Part shown: positions 13,547-27,523 of the stretch, in pieces
How the letters are laid out: each line of letters begins with the position of its first letter
Position numbering within the stretch: position 1 is the first letter of the stretch
DNA from: Trichoplusia ni
Lineage: Eukaryota; Arthropoda; Insecta; Lepidoptera; Noctuidae
Length of the DNA: 64,000 bases
Direction of reading: 5' to 3'
Assembly: GCF_003590095.1 (NCBI RefSeq)
Contig: NC_039490.1
Location: 4,605,834-4,669,833 of the forward strand
Program-made: the position numbers and the translations under genes
Notes under the pieces: generated by a model
Seen by the model: the letters and a program-made list of their open reading frames with translations, nothing else
What the model was told of the DNA's origin: nothing
The model's database searches: none

Positions 13547-14700
13547 TGCATTCGTTATTGAGTGATATGGAATGGCTTTGTTTTATTCGATATCTGCAGA
13601 AATATAAAGTGAATTTACAACGACTACCTATCGAGTTTAATATGTTGGATTTCGAGTTTCAATGCCTTCTGATAGAAATCGAGTCGAGTGTCGCCCACAT
13701 CTAGAAACCACCTAACCGTGGATCTGTTACAAGTGGGGTTTAAATCGCTTTTCAACGACCGAACGAACCGCAAGCCACAGTAATGCCTATTTTAACCTCA
13801 TAAAGTTCAGATTTCCGTGAATACAATTGACAGCTGCATGTTATTGCGATGCCGGTGGTATTCCCAATGGATGCTCAGCGTGCATAGTAATAAGTGCATT
13901 TGAATAGACGTTCACACGTGTTGACATGTAATTATGGTATTTTTGGTCTGTCCTAGATTGTATGCATTAATTGATACCAACGCGGAGTATGGGGTCTTGG
14001 GGTGATGAGATCAATATGTGGATAAAATATTATATTATTCTCATATGATGAAACGGACAAACTTGTGTTGGTAAAATCGAAATTTCAAATAACCTCTCTC
14101 AGGCACTTTCTTCTCCACTCGCACTCGCACTCCATAGGTTAAAGGAATAATAAAGAACTACAAATAAAGAAATATAAAATGTCTAAAATACCTTCATACA
14201 TTTTCGTTGTTCGTTTGAAACATAACAAAGACACGGCTAGACCAAAACAAAACCAGCAAAAAAACCATCTAAGCTTTGTCTGTGTTATAAAGCAGCTCTA
14301 CATGCCTAATTACTGCCTCCCACGTCGCAACAATGAGATACCATCTCGGTACAGTTACAAAACAAAGGATTTTCATTCAATTGCCCACAACGAAAGCGAA
14401 GTCGCGTCGCAATGGGTTGTGAACTCTTTGTCTGAAAGGTCGCGCGCTAGGTCATTGGGTCGATGTATCTACATTTCATAATCCCGCAAAAATATGTAAA
14501 ATCACGTGGGAAAACGGCAGAGAATAAATTATAGTCTAATCCAGGTTTTTGAGTACGTACGTTTTTATAAGCTTTTCTATGATTTTAAATAGTGGACGGA
14601 CTAGTCTTGTAAAACAGTCTCATTACTTTAGTAATATTGTCAATGTAAAGCCAAAAGTCGTTGTTCCCTATAAATGCGTCGATTATTAATCCTGAAGGTT

Positions 14701-14740
14701 TAATTGTATTGTTTTTATTTCTTTGTAGGTAACTTTTTAT
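14701..14740 (+). promoter_or_regulatory. Candidate recursive splice site
   Basis: A long T-rich tract (TTGTTTTTATTTCTTTG) ends in TAG, fused directly to GTAACT. The junction is 14728/14729. The 3' splice site half looks strong. The 5' splice site half has C instead of G at position +5, so this is weaker than the candidates at 5372 and 57203. Confidence 0.22.
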
Positions 14741-16675
14741 TGTTTACCGCAATAAACTTGTAATCAAAATGCATTTTATGTGTAGTGTTTGTAAATAAGT
14801 TGGAAATTTAACTCAGCGACCTATTTAAAACAAAGTACTTGACTTAAGCTTAATGAACAATGTTTATGTTATAGTCGATTCTAAATGAATGGTATCTGCA
14901 CGAATTGCGTAAATTTCTTTCAAGATATAGTGCACTTATAATATTTCTCAACGCTTATTTTGCATCCGGCCGATAGTACTTACCATGACGTTCTATTACT
15001 TGCTCTTGTGGCTACAATTTAAGAACTTACTTTTATTAAAAATTAAAGAATTAAAAATATAAAATCTAACTAATGTTTATTACACTTACGTCTTAAGGTT
15101 TTTGCTCATTTCGAGTAAGGAATATATAAAGTATTCGCTGTGTAGTTCTCCGTCTCGTTTTCAATCACTTCACTAGTATTAGTAAAAGAGGTGGTGGTAG
15201 GAGGCTCCCTGGTTATCAAACCGTTTGATTTTGTAATCCTCATATGTGTAAATGTCCTCACTGTTTGTAAAAGTTCATGTCAATTAACTTTGTAACGGCG
15301 GTCATTAGAAGTCCACTTGTGTAACTCATAAACTGCGGTTAAAGTAACCGGTTGCGTAACCAATGTTTAGTCACACGTCCATTGATGATACAGTCGTTGC
15401 CACACTACGATATTATCTCACTATTGTTGGCTGTGAAAGTGTTGCTAGTTAAAATGGAACGCGGCTATTTTACTCGCCTTGTGAACAAACACGCACTCAA
15501 TATCATAATTTAAATAATATTACATAATTCCAAAATAATATGCTAATTCGTCAAGTAAAAATGCAGGTAAACAAGTTTAGGTTTTGTTGTTTTCGAATAA
15601 GAAAAGAAAGTATACAATTAGTATCTCTACTTTCATATCTGGCATTCTAGATGGACTTGCAAATCACTCGTCAACTGTCGTAAGTCTGGTTCTCGTCTGC
15701 AAAATTCTATAAAAAGTATTCGATTTATGAAGTAGTTTAATATGTTTAAATTATAGTAATTCTACCTAATGACGCACTGAAGCTAAAATTATTATGCTAA
15801 TTAAACTACCTACCTGTAATTTTCGTTTATTCCAGAGCAAAATGCTGACAATTATCCAAAATATTGCTATTTTCTGGACCACTCGCCGAAGGTCTAAACC
15901 TACCTGTTAAACGAGTTTCTCCTTCAAACAAGTTTGTCTGGATTTTTTGTAATAAAAAGATAGTTTTAAATACTTGTTGTTGTTTTACACCCGAGGTTTG
16001 CGTCCAACTTAAGGTTAATTTTAACGGAATGAATGAGATGTAAGAGTTTACTTCTTTTGAGATTGATACAAAGTAAGTCTATATTTTAAGTTTTACGATA
16101 GGATCGTTTCTTTCTTTATTAGATTTGTTGCTTTTTTATGTGGTGTTATGGATTTCATTTCAGTGCCAAAAAATATTTCTTGAATACGTTATACCTTAAC
16201 CAAGTTTCAACAATATCGGTTGAGCGGTTAAAGCTTAAGGCAATAAAGAAAACACAAAATAGTAATAAGGATAAAAAATATAAATCGAAAATGACATATG
16301 ACAAAAAAGCTAGCTTAATCTTTAAAGTATCTTATAATAATATAGGTACTGAAAATAATTCATCTATTTTATTAATATTATACTTGCATGTATTTTCTAA
16401 CCGTATTTGATCTAGTATCGTAACTAACAGCTGTCAACCGTGACCCTGCCCCGGCCATTGTTTACAAGTAAACTGTTATTTATACCGGCATTAATGTTTC
16501 AAGCTTGTTTGTTGTAATTTGTGAACACTGATCTTTCGACCTTAGTCGTAATTAGTGTACTTGGTGGGTAACGTGTGTACCTATCTACGTTAGTATTCAG
16601 TACCCAGTTGGGTTACATCGTACTTTACTATTTATTTAAACAACTATTATACATATTACATGTACATCTACACCT

Positions 16676-16728
16676 GTCTGTCTGTAATCAAATCTGGAAA
16701 GTATAACATGACCCCATCCCAGTTTCTG
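16676..16728 (+). repeat. Possible degraded dispersed repeat with GTCTGTCTG tract
   Basis: The stretch CTGTCTGTCTGTAATCAAATC resembles a tract found within dispersed insect repeats that carry CTGT iterations. No ends can be placed and the copy is short. The identification is from memory and weak. It ends beside the palindrome at 16729-16760. Confidence 0.2.
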
Positions 16729-16760
16729 ATTAAATATTGCATGGCAATGCAATATTTAAT
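16729..16760. repeat. Perfect 14-bp inverted repeat, 4-nt loop
   Basis: ATTAAATATTGCAT at 16729-16742 and its exact complement at 16747-16760 are separated by GGCA. An arm of 14 perfect pairs is rare by chance at this spacing. It could be a cruciform-prone site, a dimeric factor site or a relic of a foldback element. I see no polymerase III signals nearby. Confidence 0.55.
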
Positions 16761-18602
16761 GGCATAGAGACATATTAGATTTGCTATAAAATGGCATAAC
16801 CCCATTAATTTCCTGCTCGTTTGATTCCTATTAACAGGTATAGTGTTCGAAAAAAAGCTACCTGAAGAACTCGTTTTTATTCTTATAATTTTTTTACTTT
16901 ACATCAGTTCATGCTGGTTATACCCCGGTGATCTGGAGAAATGATGATGTGCATATGCTACTTTACTTAATATCATCTTACAAATACCTATGTGGGCGTT
17001 GTAAAAAATTTTGTAGACAGAAAATAAAAAGAATAAGAAAAATTTTTTTTTTTGCTAATGACCAGTAGCCTAGTCCTTATCATCAGCATAAGTCGTATGG
17101 TGACGAAAAAAAGTATTATGCGTCTATTCTCGTATATTTTGACGAAAAATGCAAATGTGTGACAGAAAATCGCCACTTATAAATATCCATGACTCAATAA
17201 AAATTCATTTCGAAATTATTCGATAGCGGTTCTGAAGGTTCTTTTTTGCTATTCCATTTGTTATATATCTGCATTTATCTGAGGTTTGGAGCCTAAGGTA
17301 ATGAAGATTAACTGGCGCCCCTGCATCCTAAAAGCGGAAAGGTAAATTGCGATTGCAGGGATTAAACACCTTTCGACGTCTGAATTTATGAGGGTAGTCT
17401 CTCTGAAATAGTGCATACTGACTACGGAAATACGTTTTCTGAGGTTCAATATATTCGATTTTTCACACTTTACAATAGTTTTAATAAGTATATTGGACTA
17501 AACAGAACATTAATCAGAGAGATATAATTGATAAGACTAAAAATATTGATTTTTCAAAATAATTGTATCGGCCTTTAATTGTATCGGTCGTGTCTACACT
17601 TTTTAAAAAGCTTACGGCTTTACAATAGAGGTTAAATGTCTAATTGTAATATTTCTATGCCCTCCGAGTCCTACAGGCCAAACAGCACTTTTTAAAGTAA
17701 TATAAAAATTGTGGCTTACGAAGAGAGACGCCGCAGCCGCTTTACAGTGTGTATCACTGTCACGCTCGCACAATTGCAATGTATATGCGGTGGTGGTTGC
17801 CTGTATGTACAGGTTGTTAACATAAGATCACAGAGTAATGCAATACACACTCCACACATCTATTATTATAACATCGGTAATGTAACAATGTATATAAACC
17901 CTCTAGTGTTGTATGAGTAGGTCATATCAACAGATAATTGGTAATTGCGATTGAACCTATGACCTTTAGCTCGAGTCAAACGGATATAAGTTCGTATCGA
18001 AGAGTCGAATGCCTTTCCAAACGTAAATAGCAGATAGGAGATTGTTTTTTGTTTTGTTACTTTATCATATACCGGAATTGCTTATATTTTTATAATATTG
18101 ACTATTCTTAGCTATATTGATCAGAAAACCCAAGGTTTTTTTGGCTAGGAGTGCTTTTTGCCGGTTTTTAGGTAGGTAATTTGAGCAATTTAGTCAAATG
18201 AAAAATAAACTTTGATGAGAGTATTGTATAAGTAGCATTATTTGTTGCTTATTATGCTTTCCGGAAAATAAGAATCATCCTAAACAAAATTCGCTTAGCA
18301 AGTGAGTCTTAAAAGCGTGACTAACAGACAATAAATGAGATTGTCTTATATTTATTTTAGAATAAATATGTAGATAAAATATTACCAGCCTTAAATATCT
18401 GGACACAGACCTTATAGAGGGTTGACGATTTCACTATGACGATATCCGGGTTTCCTCACGAACACGACTTTTCCCTTCACCGTTTGTCAGTGATGAAATG
18501 AATGTAATAAAAATGCATTAAATAAAAAACCTACCTTTCCTTTAGTTCAATTATGTGAACGTTTGTCCTTTTAATAACACGTAGGTAGAGAAGGACGTAA
18601 TA

Positions 18603-18610
18603 TGACGTCA
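18603..18610. promoter_or_regulatory. Perfect CRE palindrome TGACGTCA
   Basis: This is the second CREB/ATF consensus site. It lies in a locally CpG-rich patch that also includes ACGACGCGGATGCGACTCG around 18633-18651. Confidence 0.25.
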
Positions 18611-21600
18611 CACAACGTCGAGCTAATTAAACGACGCGGATGCGACTCGTTAAGCGTCTTTCATTACGCGCTTCAATTTATATTTTCGTTATGTAATGCA
18701 ATATTATATGTACTATAGTTTTATTCATATAGTACAGGCTTAAAGGTTATTGTTATAATTAGTGTTGCTGTTGCTATAATCCATTTCCTTGGCGCTTAAG
18801 AATAACAATTTCGATCTTTATAAGTTTTTTTGTATCAAATCAGTTTAAAAGTAAAACACAACTAAAACCAATGTAATACATTAGTGATCTCCTACTCTAT
18901 TATAAGACACGAAGTTAAAAGTTTTGTTATGTTTTATAAATGTTATAATTAACACAAACTCCAACTGTAAATGTCAAATAGATGGGCACGTGTACACTTC
19001 ACATGCATATTTCATCTGTCATAAAATCATGACAGCCTGGTTTCAGTTTAGTTACAACACGCGTACATATCAGAGTAAGCTCAACACGATAGGATTATTG
19101 TCATTAGCCGGATTTAGTTGTTTTATATAACCTCACCACTTACGTATAAAGACTGATTTAATCCCCGTATCGATAAACCCCTGACCTTTCATTGATATTT
19201 AACTTATCGTATTTTCCATTCAAATGTTGAAGTCTTATATATTTTCTGAGATAAAGGTCTTTTCTGCAAATAGTCAAGATCGGTATTTCAATTTCACGGC
19301 AAATTAGAGAGACGAATATTGTTGGTCGTGGTCCCTTTATACAGGCACGCTAAATATAGAATAATCTAGGAATCTCATTTGAAATGTTTAATTACTTATT
19401 AGCTTTTAAGGCATTTGCAATTGTTCTGTGAATGCATGTGCTTGATATTATGTAGATATGAAATTTGACATTGATTTTAATAAAATAGGTGACAACAGAG
19501 ATGTTAGTCTTGTTTTTTATTTCGGTTCATTAAAGGATACTATTAATTAATCATATTTCAAAACGTTCAATTTCTTGTGCTTCTTTCTCAGTTAAAAAGA
19601 ACCATGGATTATTGTTTTTACATTGTAATTCATAGTTGGCTAAATACGCATTTTACGCAAGATAAAATCAAACCAAGGCAGTGTTTAAAAAAAGAAATGA
19701 AACATGTATTTACTGTACCTACGCAGGGTAAAACCAACTCATAAATCGTATTATTCAAAGTAATTCATTCCACTTTCGTATAATTTCTCCATTTATAATC
19801 AAACAGAAAGAAATAGTTTGTTGTAATTTTTTACCGGACAGACATTCTGCGATGTCTTTATGTAAATAATAAATAAGTTATTGGTGACAGTTGTTTACAT
19901 ACTATACTAGACTTACTAGTGCTACAACCTGTACTAGTAGCTGCGATTTATATACTAATTTCCATTCTCTCTGTTTCAGGTATAAATCAACGTTATGGCA
20001 GAACGATGAACTGTAGCGTAAGATGTAGTGAAGTACCACAGTTACCTTTCATAACAGTTACTCACACCGCCGGTACCCGGTATCATAACGAGAATATATT
20101 AATATCAAGTCGGATACGCGTCTAAAATTATCGGTAGTGCGTATATTAGTATTCAGCGTACGTTCTCGCAAGGATAACATATTTAGTTAACGCGCCTGCA
20201 AGTCGCTTGACATATTAAAAGGAAATTAGATTTGAGGCTCGCAGCGTTATGATGGAGTCACTCTAGCCGACGTAATATGAACGCAGTTACTTGAATTGTT
20301 ATTATTTCGCTCTTGTACGTTACAAATAAATTATATTACGAAATACTCTCAATTAATATACTCTGACGTACTCGTAAAACATTTACGAGCGTAAAAGCCA
20401 ATGTCGGTCCACTAAACATGAAACGACGATATCTGTTTTAATTTACCTTTTATAATTACTTTAATGTGCGTTTTTCTCGCTCGGATAATTAATTAGTGTC
20501 TCGTTTACACGTAAATTAAGTAAGTTAATTAACATAATTCGTGAATTAGGCCACCTTGAGACCTTACATTTTACTTAAAGTTATCGATTTAAAATACTCT
20601 GATAATGCACTATAGTACAATATTACTTAATATTACTCCTTATGGGAGAATTTTTCACGGTTCATAAATCATCGCTAAACAAAATGAACCTTAATTACGT
20701 TGATATACTGTTTATGCAAATAATTATTACGGTTTTTAAATAGACGAGTAATTAGTCTGACGTCCGTATTCCCTTGGCGCGAGCTGTGATGGCGGTGAAT
20801 CACGAAATTGTTGTATTTCGTGTAATTATGCTAGTGTATGAAGTATTTGCCTTGCAGACGTCGTTTGTTGGAATATTGTCTGTTGTCGCTTGAAATGCTT
20901 GAATTGTGTATCATATAATAATATTTAAGTTAGATTTCGCTTGTGTGAATGAAGTGATTGTGTTACTAATTAGACCTGAACATCATTTCATCCCATATTG
21001 CAGTTGCGGTCTATGTTCTCTCGAATTATACCATTTCGTCACAATACCGCCCAGCCTATTTAGACACCTGACTTTACGGCTTTTATAAACCTTTTGTATT
21101 GTTCGCCTCAGATCTGATATCCGGATCAGTGTCCAAGTAATGCCGCATCACTACGTTTCACCCACATATTCAACTGTAAACACAGAGGGCTATAAAATAG
21201 GGTGCATTTTTCTTTGTCACCTACCGCTTTGTAATTGATTTTGTGATTCCTTAAAATAACTGCATGTGAAAAATCCCATTTTATACAGCGAGTTCCAGTA
21301 GCTGTATTCAATAACAAGCTTTACATACCTTAGAATAAGATTTAATTTCCGACAAAAACACCTTTTGTATTATAATAGTGTTTGGAAATGGAGCGAGAAA
21401 AAATATTGGGTGACGTTTTTCCATTAGTTGATTGCCATAACGATGGCTGACTTTAAGTAACAACCGTAGATAAAGTTTTTTTTTAGTTTTCACGCTTGTT
21501 AAATTCTTTTTGATAGCAAGTTTAATTAAACTTTAAGTAATTCTTTTATAACTTACGCAGGCTAAGCGACTCTAAATCGAAAATACAAAGAAAGTAAAGT

Positions 21601-24480
21601 AATGCTCTAATAAATAGGTACACTTTAGAAGTTAGAGAATATATTTATTTAATGTCTATGTCGAAAATTAGGACAGTGCAACGCAAAGCGTAAACAACTT
21701 CAACTATTAAGCAAATTCAATTTCGAAATCAATATCACAAAAACGCTAATATCCGCTTGCGTCAAACCAGATTTAAACGCAAGTAACCGGTAAGTTAGTG
21801 ACGCAAAAATAATTTAATCGAGTCGATACGTATCTGAGGACAGACTGGGGACATATCACTACCTCTTGCATTCAGTCTGGTGCATTTGTGGAAACGAGAC
21901 AGAACTCAGCATCGTGTGTTGCGCTGTCTCGTTTTGACAACTGCAAGTTTTACTTTAAAAGGTAATGGTAGTAGGTTCCCAGGTCTACGTAGTGTGTGCG
22001 GCTCGATATTCTTGCATTTTCCACTCGATTAACTCTCGAGCGATTGTCGATGAAAAATTGCCATCGCAGTCTTGTCACGCTCTCCGACATGCTTCTGAGG
22101 TGAATCGATTATTGATTTCTATTACCGACCCCCTGTTATACAGTGTATGTATGTAGCATCGTCCTCGCCGATTTAATCCAGATTATGTACTCATTTGTAT
22201 GGCTACTCTGTTCTCTAGTTTGTTGTTTAATGAACACATGTAAAGCTACTGGTCACGATTTAGAATGCTGCTAGTACTAGATGCCTACATAAACACACAA
22301 TTCTGGGAACAACGTTATTGTTTGTCTGTCTGCGTTCTGTTTATGCAATATATCAATTGCTTTAGAGCCAGTAATGTAAATCAGCAGATAACACTAATTG
22401 TTAAAAGCTTGTCAACCTTTTTATTGCATTTGAACTCCCATCTTGTGTTTTGACTTTCTGCTTTCGAATTTCATCTCTTGATTGTACTTATCTCTGTTTT
22501 AGGCATGAAGTAGTAAATCTGTAACACAAAAGATACTTAGAACTCTCAAAGGATCCATCACTGATCACATAAATATTAAAAATTAAGAGCTCAATACTTT
22601 GGGTCTTGTTCTTGTCCCGTCATTTCTTCCACGTTACTGAACAATAGATTTGTGTTACGGAATTGTAATTCGTTTCTCCACCAACTTCCACTCGGCCATA
22701 CAAACCTAATGAAGCATCTCAACAATCAACAATGTACACAAAGTACTTTCTTTCTCTTTCCAAATGCAGTTCACGTTACGAAAGTAAACTCGTTATACAT
22801 CGATAACGTGAAACAACTTTACTACGCGAATCACAAACAGTGGAGCCGCGATTGTTTCGTCACGTAAACACAGGCGTGTGAGTGGCCCGCTTTATAAACA
22901 ACGCTGATATACACAGACTGATGCACGTGGGTCTGTTAAATATAACATCGTAAACAAATATGAACCTTATGGTGTTTGGAATACATGCACTTATAGCAAC
23001 AAAGTGTTGTACTATCAAAAACAGCAAGCAAAGTTTGCAATTTGTTGCCACGTTAGTGAAAAGCATCATAAATGCATTACAAAATAGTATTTAATTAATC
23101 CAAGAGGAATGGAATGAGCTACAGCTCAAACGCAAATGGAACAAACGTTATTCAGATATTATAACGAACAAAATATGTAAGTATCATTTGTGCTATAGTA
23201 TTCGCGGCCAAGCCAACGAGAAAATGGTAAGCAATAAAACGGTCATACTTAAGTCCGTGTTTTAAATATATTTAATTAAAAATTTTCGCAACCATCAAGC
23301 GAAACTTGAGAACGGGAGTAATCAAGTTATTAATGTTTTATCAGACTGTTAACTATGATGTAAATCAGTCTTAACCGCCTCAAAGCGGTTGGGACCGAAT
23401 CAACCGTGTCGTAATTCAACATGCTGAAACGTGCCCTCAGCGAAAATTTCAAATAACGCAAATCCCGAACAATGTTTTATAACCATTTACAGTGGGATGA
23501 TTTAAGCGTTGCATCCATGCAGCTGTAAGCTATGTGTGTGCGGTCGTGTGAGCTTTGTTTGTTCGCATATTCAAATTTAGATTAGAACCCGATGCAAAGG
23601 TCAGTGAATACTGGCCGGCGAGTATGCAGATTTATAAAAACATGGATCTAATGGAGTATGTATGGAGTGTTTGCAGTATAAACAGGTTATAGATTGCTAC
23701 CAACCTTTTTTGTTTACTCTCCTCTCAAAAAAGGAGTTGAAATTCATGTAAGTCTTGTAATGATTTTTTGGACTGTAATGAGTCTACCATCATGCGGCCA
23801 TTACCTCGTTAACCAATCTCTCGTTTACCTACAAATTGAAATAATAATCGGTTTTGCATTAGAAAGTTTCACTATGGCGTAGAAAATTGTCACCCGACGT
23901 GAAACAGGCGATTTCCACGCTTATTCGAAATGAACCGTGAATAACGGCCGTCCAGCTTAGTTTCGAATGGGCTATTAATTTTTAAAACGACTTAATGGCT
24001 TGGTAACGTTTCATCAACATTGTCCCTGCGTTTAATTTGGTCCGTTGCAATGACATGACAATGGAATTTTAAATTTTGTTTAACTAGTACTTAACTATCG
24101 TCAAATTAGGTACCTTTTTACTAGGTTTTATAAATCAAAAAGTCGAAAGTATAAATAAAATCGAATCGAAATATTATGATACCCTAGCATTATCTTTTAC
24201 AGCAGGCAAGCCAAAGCTCAAACTCCCATATTTTCTACGTCGTAACGGCCACGTTAAGACCCAATGAGCATATGCCTTTAATAGCCATGAAATAGCGTAT
24301 TTATTTCCACAATCATTGGGCTCAATAACCAAACACTAGGCAGTCTCTAAATGCTTTAGCTTAACATAAAGCGTGTCGGCTTTATGTAGGGGTCGTATGA
24401 ATTATGACCAACAACAGCGGGATTCGAAACGGTGGCGGTGGTCGTTTGAATCACATCGTGCCTTTGCGCATGCCTGTGTG

Positions 24481-24488
24481 TGACGTCA
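24481..24488. promoter_or_regulatory. Perfect CRE palindrome TGACGTCA
   Basis: This is the third CREB/ATF consensus site. It follows a GC-rich run (GGTGGCGGTGG near 24431) and TGCGCATGCC near 24466, so it sits in one of the better candidate regulatory patches of this stretch. Confidence 0.25.
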
Positions 24489-27400
24489 CTCACATTAGAT
24501 CCAAAGTCGTGAGTTCCGCACATTACCATTCCTTCACCTCTCGTTTTATGTATGACAAATTACTTCATAAAAACCAACTAATGAAAATATTACACAATGC
24601 GTGAACTTACGTACGTGCGTACTTGCACAACCATTGCCAATCAGTTTAAAACTAGTAAGTCCTCATCATAACCGTCATTGCAACGTCACCGAAACGAATG
24701 TACGTTGTTGTAGCGTTGTAAATCGCTATTAATCCCATCGGCGTAAACAATCGGATAAACCGAACCAATTTTACATGTGAAACTGGAATAACTCTGGCAC
24801 AAAAGCTTATCGGGTAAACGGGGCAAAAATTTAATATTTATGGGACACTAAATCTAGGTCAATTTGTTTTAAAATTTGCGCGACTCAGTTTGACCTGGAT
24901 GTCTATTTCGAGGCTGAAATTCCAGCGGATTTTGAGGGTATTAACAGACAGACGGCCAAACGGACATTTCGTTTTTATAATAATTGCTTCTGCCCACATC
25001 TGCGAATTTGACGGGTTTTTTTCGTGAAGAGCTTGTCAGATCGCATTGGACGAGCTCCCGTTAAAAATGCTCCTAGGATTTTTGTATAAATTTTATGAGC
25101 GAAATACCGAGCTTCATTTTTAAATACGTCTCTTTCATTTCATAGCTTTAGCCTATTTGAGCTAGCATTTAAATTTATTTGAGCTTTTTATTCTTACATC
25201 TTCCTTATAACCTCTTCTGTTGATCCGCAAACAATAAACTCTTAAAACCTCTCTTAGTTATCCACAATTGTTCATTTTATAAAAGGGTTATAAATCGCAT
25301 TCGTTACATGGACAAAAACTTGAACGTCTCTAATAAAATCAAGTTACATCGTTAAAAGCGGCGGAACAAAGGAGATCGTTACCATGACAACGGGTCGACA
25401 CCTGGACGCTTTAGATTGATAGTCTGGCCATTCGTCGTCGGGTGATATGAAAAATTTGCATACTAATGTTACAAAATCTCCAGAGGGAACTCTTATAATG
25501 GAAACCTGTTATTTGACTTTGCTTTCCCCCCAGTACCAGGTAAATATACATTACAAAGAAAAGTACAACGCATTTTAATTAGAAACGTTAGAAGTGTTCA
25601 AACAACTAGCCGTACCTAAGCAAGTAAACACGTAGCCTGATGATCAGCTCCAAAAACTTGGATGCTTAGTCAAACTAAATATTTACCTAGTAATTTTAAT
25701 TGATTTTTTTTGGTAGTAGTACCAATATGGAAAGCAGTTCGACATATCAAAACGCCCGACAATTCGACGATCTACTCATGAATATTGATAGGACTTTCGC
25801 GAGTATCACGTAATCCACGGCATCGGCTCTGGGGGGGCTGATTGGGATCCCAACCCCTCATAATTAAGACTAGGATTAAAATTGCATGCATGCGATATAT
25901 ATCGAACAAGCATTAAAATTACTTTTAATTTAGCCATTTGTTTCAAAATTTTAGTGAAATTTTAATATCTACACCATCTACTAAGCTCAGTAATTTTCTG
26001 CCCTTATCCCAATTAGTTTATTTGCGGTTGGCGCAACATGTCTTTTTCTTCCATTCCTCAATACTTCCATTTCTACTTATGACGAGGAAAGCTTTTTCAA
26101 GAAATAGGCAATCCTTTTTTTCGTTTTGCGTACGTTCAATAAAACTCATATACATACACCCATTTCCAGTATCGATTATAACTACAAGTCAATGCCATGA
26201 TTTCGAATATCGCAATGACAATAAATATTATACACCGTTTAGTTTCACGAGTTTCACTATTGCACGTGTCGCTAACGTAGTACTATTTTCAATATTCAAT
26301 GGACGGGAGAAAGTGCAAGGTGCCATTGTTTATAATAATATAATTATAGGTATAATAATTCTAGAAAGGTCTGCCTATAACTTCCCTCGAAACTACGTAC
26401 TAATAATTTTATTATAAATATTAAATATTAAATTACTCACATTCGCGTAATTTCTGTACTGTATTATGATACATACATTTATGATGACTATTACTTTCTT
26501 GAACGTGTATTAAACAGTTGATGTAAAGTTAACACCACAGACCTCGCTATATTAGACAGAGGATCTGTTAGCTAGCTGTGGGCTCAGCGGTTACAGTACA
26601 TACCACGTTTTCCCAACTTTCCGACGTGTTTGCTTTAATTAATATGAAGCAATATCGCCTTTGTTTACAAATAGAAACAAAACTATGATAAACGAAGCAT
26701 GCAAACGTCTGCAAAGGAACTCACAATTCACAAGTTACGTAACTTCCTCGAAGCAACATGCTTACAAATTGCTTACGAGGACTCGAAACTACTTAATTCT
26801 AAGTGAAACGCAATCGTGAGTGGGGCAGCCTAATCCGAAACTACTTGCAAGCAGATCTGGGTGTAATGTGCTAGCGGTAGGCCCTCTCATGAATACTGAA
26901 CAAGATCGGGAGTCGGGACACTGGGGATCGGGAATGCTTTAATTACAACTGGAAATTGCTACGTGGCTGAATCAGTAAACAGTGGGGTGCAAGGAAAAAA
27001 GTCATTTGAAACTTTAAATTAGCTTCCCATGAGCGTATTTGGCATGGTTACATTCTAATCGCGAATTAGCATTTCGTACGAGTATAGTACAAGTTAATAG
27101 TGTAGATAATACGAAACACAACTGATTATTAAAATTGTAGAGAATATTTTAAAACTCGTTCCTGGCTATTTACCCATTTATCAAAACTCTAGTCCATAAT
27201 GAATATACGTTACCTTCAATTCTTAACTCTCCAATTTTAAACTAATCTTCTCATTGTGTACTTCAGCTAGTGGGTAGCTATTTCTCAACTTTGCCCAAGT
27301 CTATGGTCACTTGAAACAACTTATTCGAAAGACGTTGGATACAGTAGTCGGTTGATACAGTATCCATTACAAATGCTTGAGCAAACAATCTTCAAAGACA

Positions 27401-27523
27401 GCTTCTAACCAAAGAAGCGAAGATCCTAGTAACTGCATCGCAAAGGTGGGAGGTTTACAAACATTGCAACCTTGGCGAGGCACCAAAGGTGGTTGTTTGC
27501 CCTCTCGGCACTCGCTGTGGACT

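Larger units (their letters stand above)
5770..14690. other. Non-coding stretch, no gene seen
   Basis: Nearly 9 kb without a recognisable gene. Open frames are short and overlap on both strands. Items noted are a GC-stem hairpin at 7945-7969, a minus-strand YAG|GTAAGA junction near 9577, a YY1/Pho-like GCCATATT near 11606, a perfect CRE (TGACGTCA) at 13252-13259 and a bulged stem-loop at 13518-13546. An open frame of 100 codons at 14179-14481 starts with a good ATG context but resembles no family I know. Confidence 0.55.
14741..27340. other. Non-coding stretch, no gene seen
   Basis: Over 12 kb without a supported gene. It contains a perfect palindrome at 16729-16760, perfect CREs at 18603-18610 and 24481-24488, and an acceptor-like CTCTCTGTTTCAG|GTATAA at 19979. 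There is also an acceptor followed by a six-base TACCAG and GTAAAT near 25533-25545. The longest chance-like open frame (159 codons, 25938-26417) lies in pyrimidine-rich DNA and has no plausible domain. Moderately GC-rich patches occur near 17730, 20760 and 24400. Confidence 0.55.

Noticed and set aside
14179..14481. 100-codon frame with good ATG context
   Set aside because: No recognisable motif, signal or membrane segment. By hand estimate about ten frames of this length are expected by chance at this base composition.
19958..20015. CTCTCTGTTTCAG|GTATAA acceptor followed by a possible short exon
   Set aside because: The acceptor is good, but the donor half GTATAA is poor and the 30-40 nt exon to GTAAGA has no conserved or coding signal.
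25938..26417. 159-codon open frame, the longest after the transposase
   Set aside because: It lies in pyrimidine-rich DNA where stop codons are rare, starts without ATG until residue 48, is full of hydrophobic and serine residues without domains, and is only slightly longer than chance predicts for the window.
26560..26600. GTGGGCTCAGCGGTTAC resembling a tRNA A box or SINE head
   Set aside because: No B box follows at 30-60 bp and no SINE body is recognisable.
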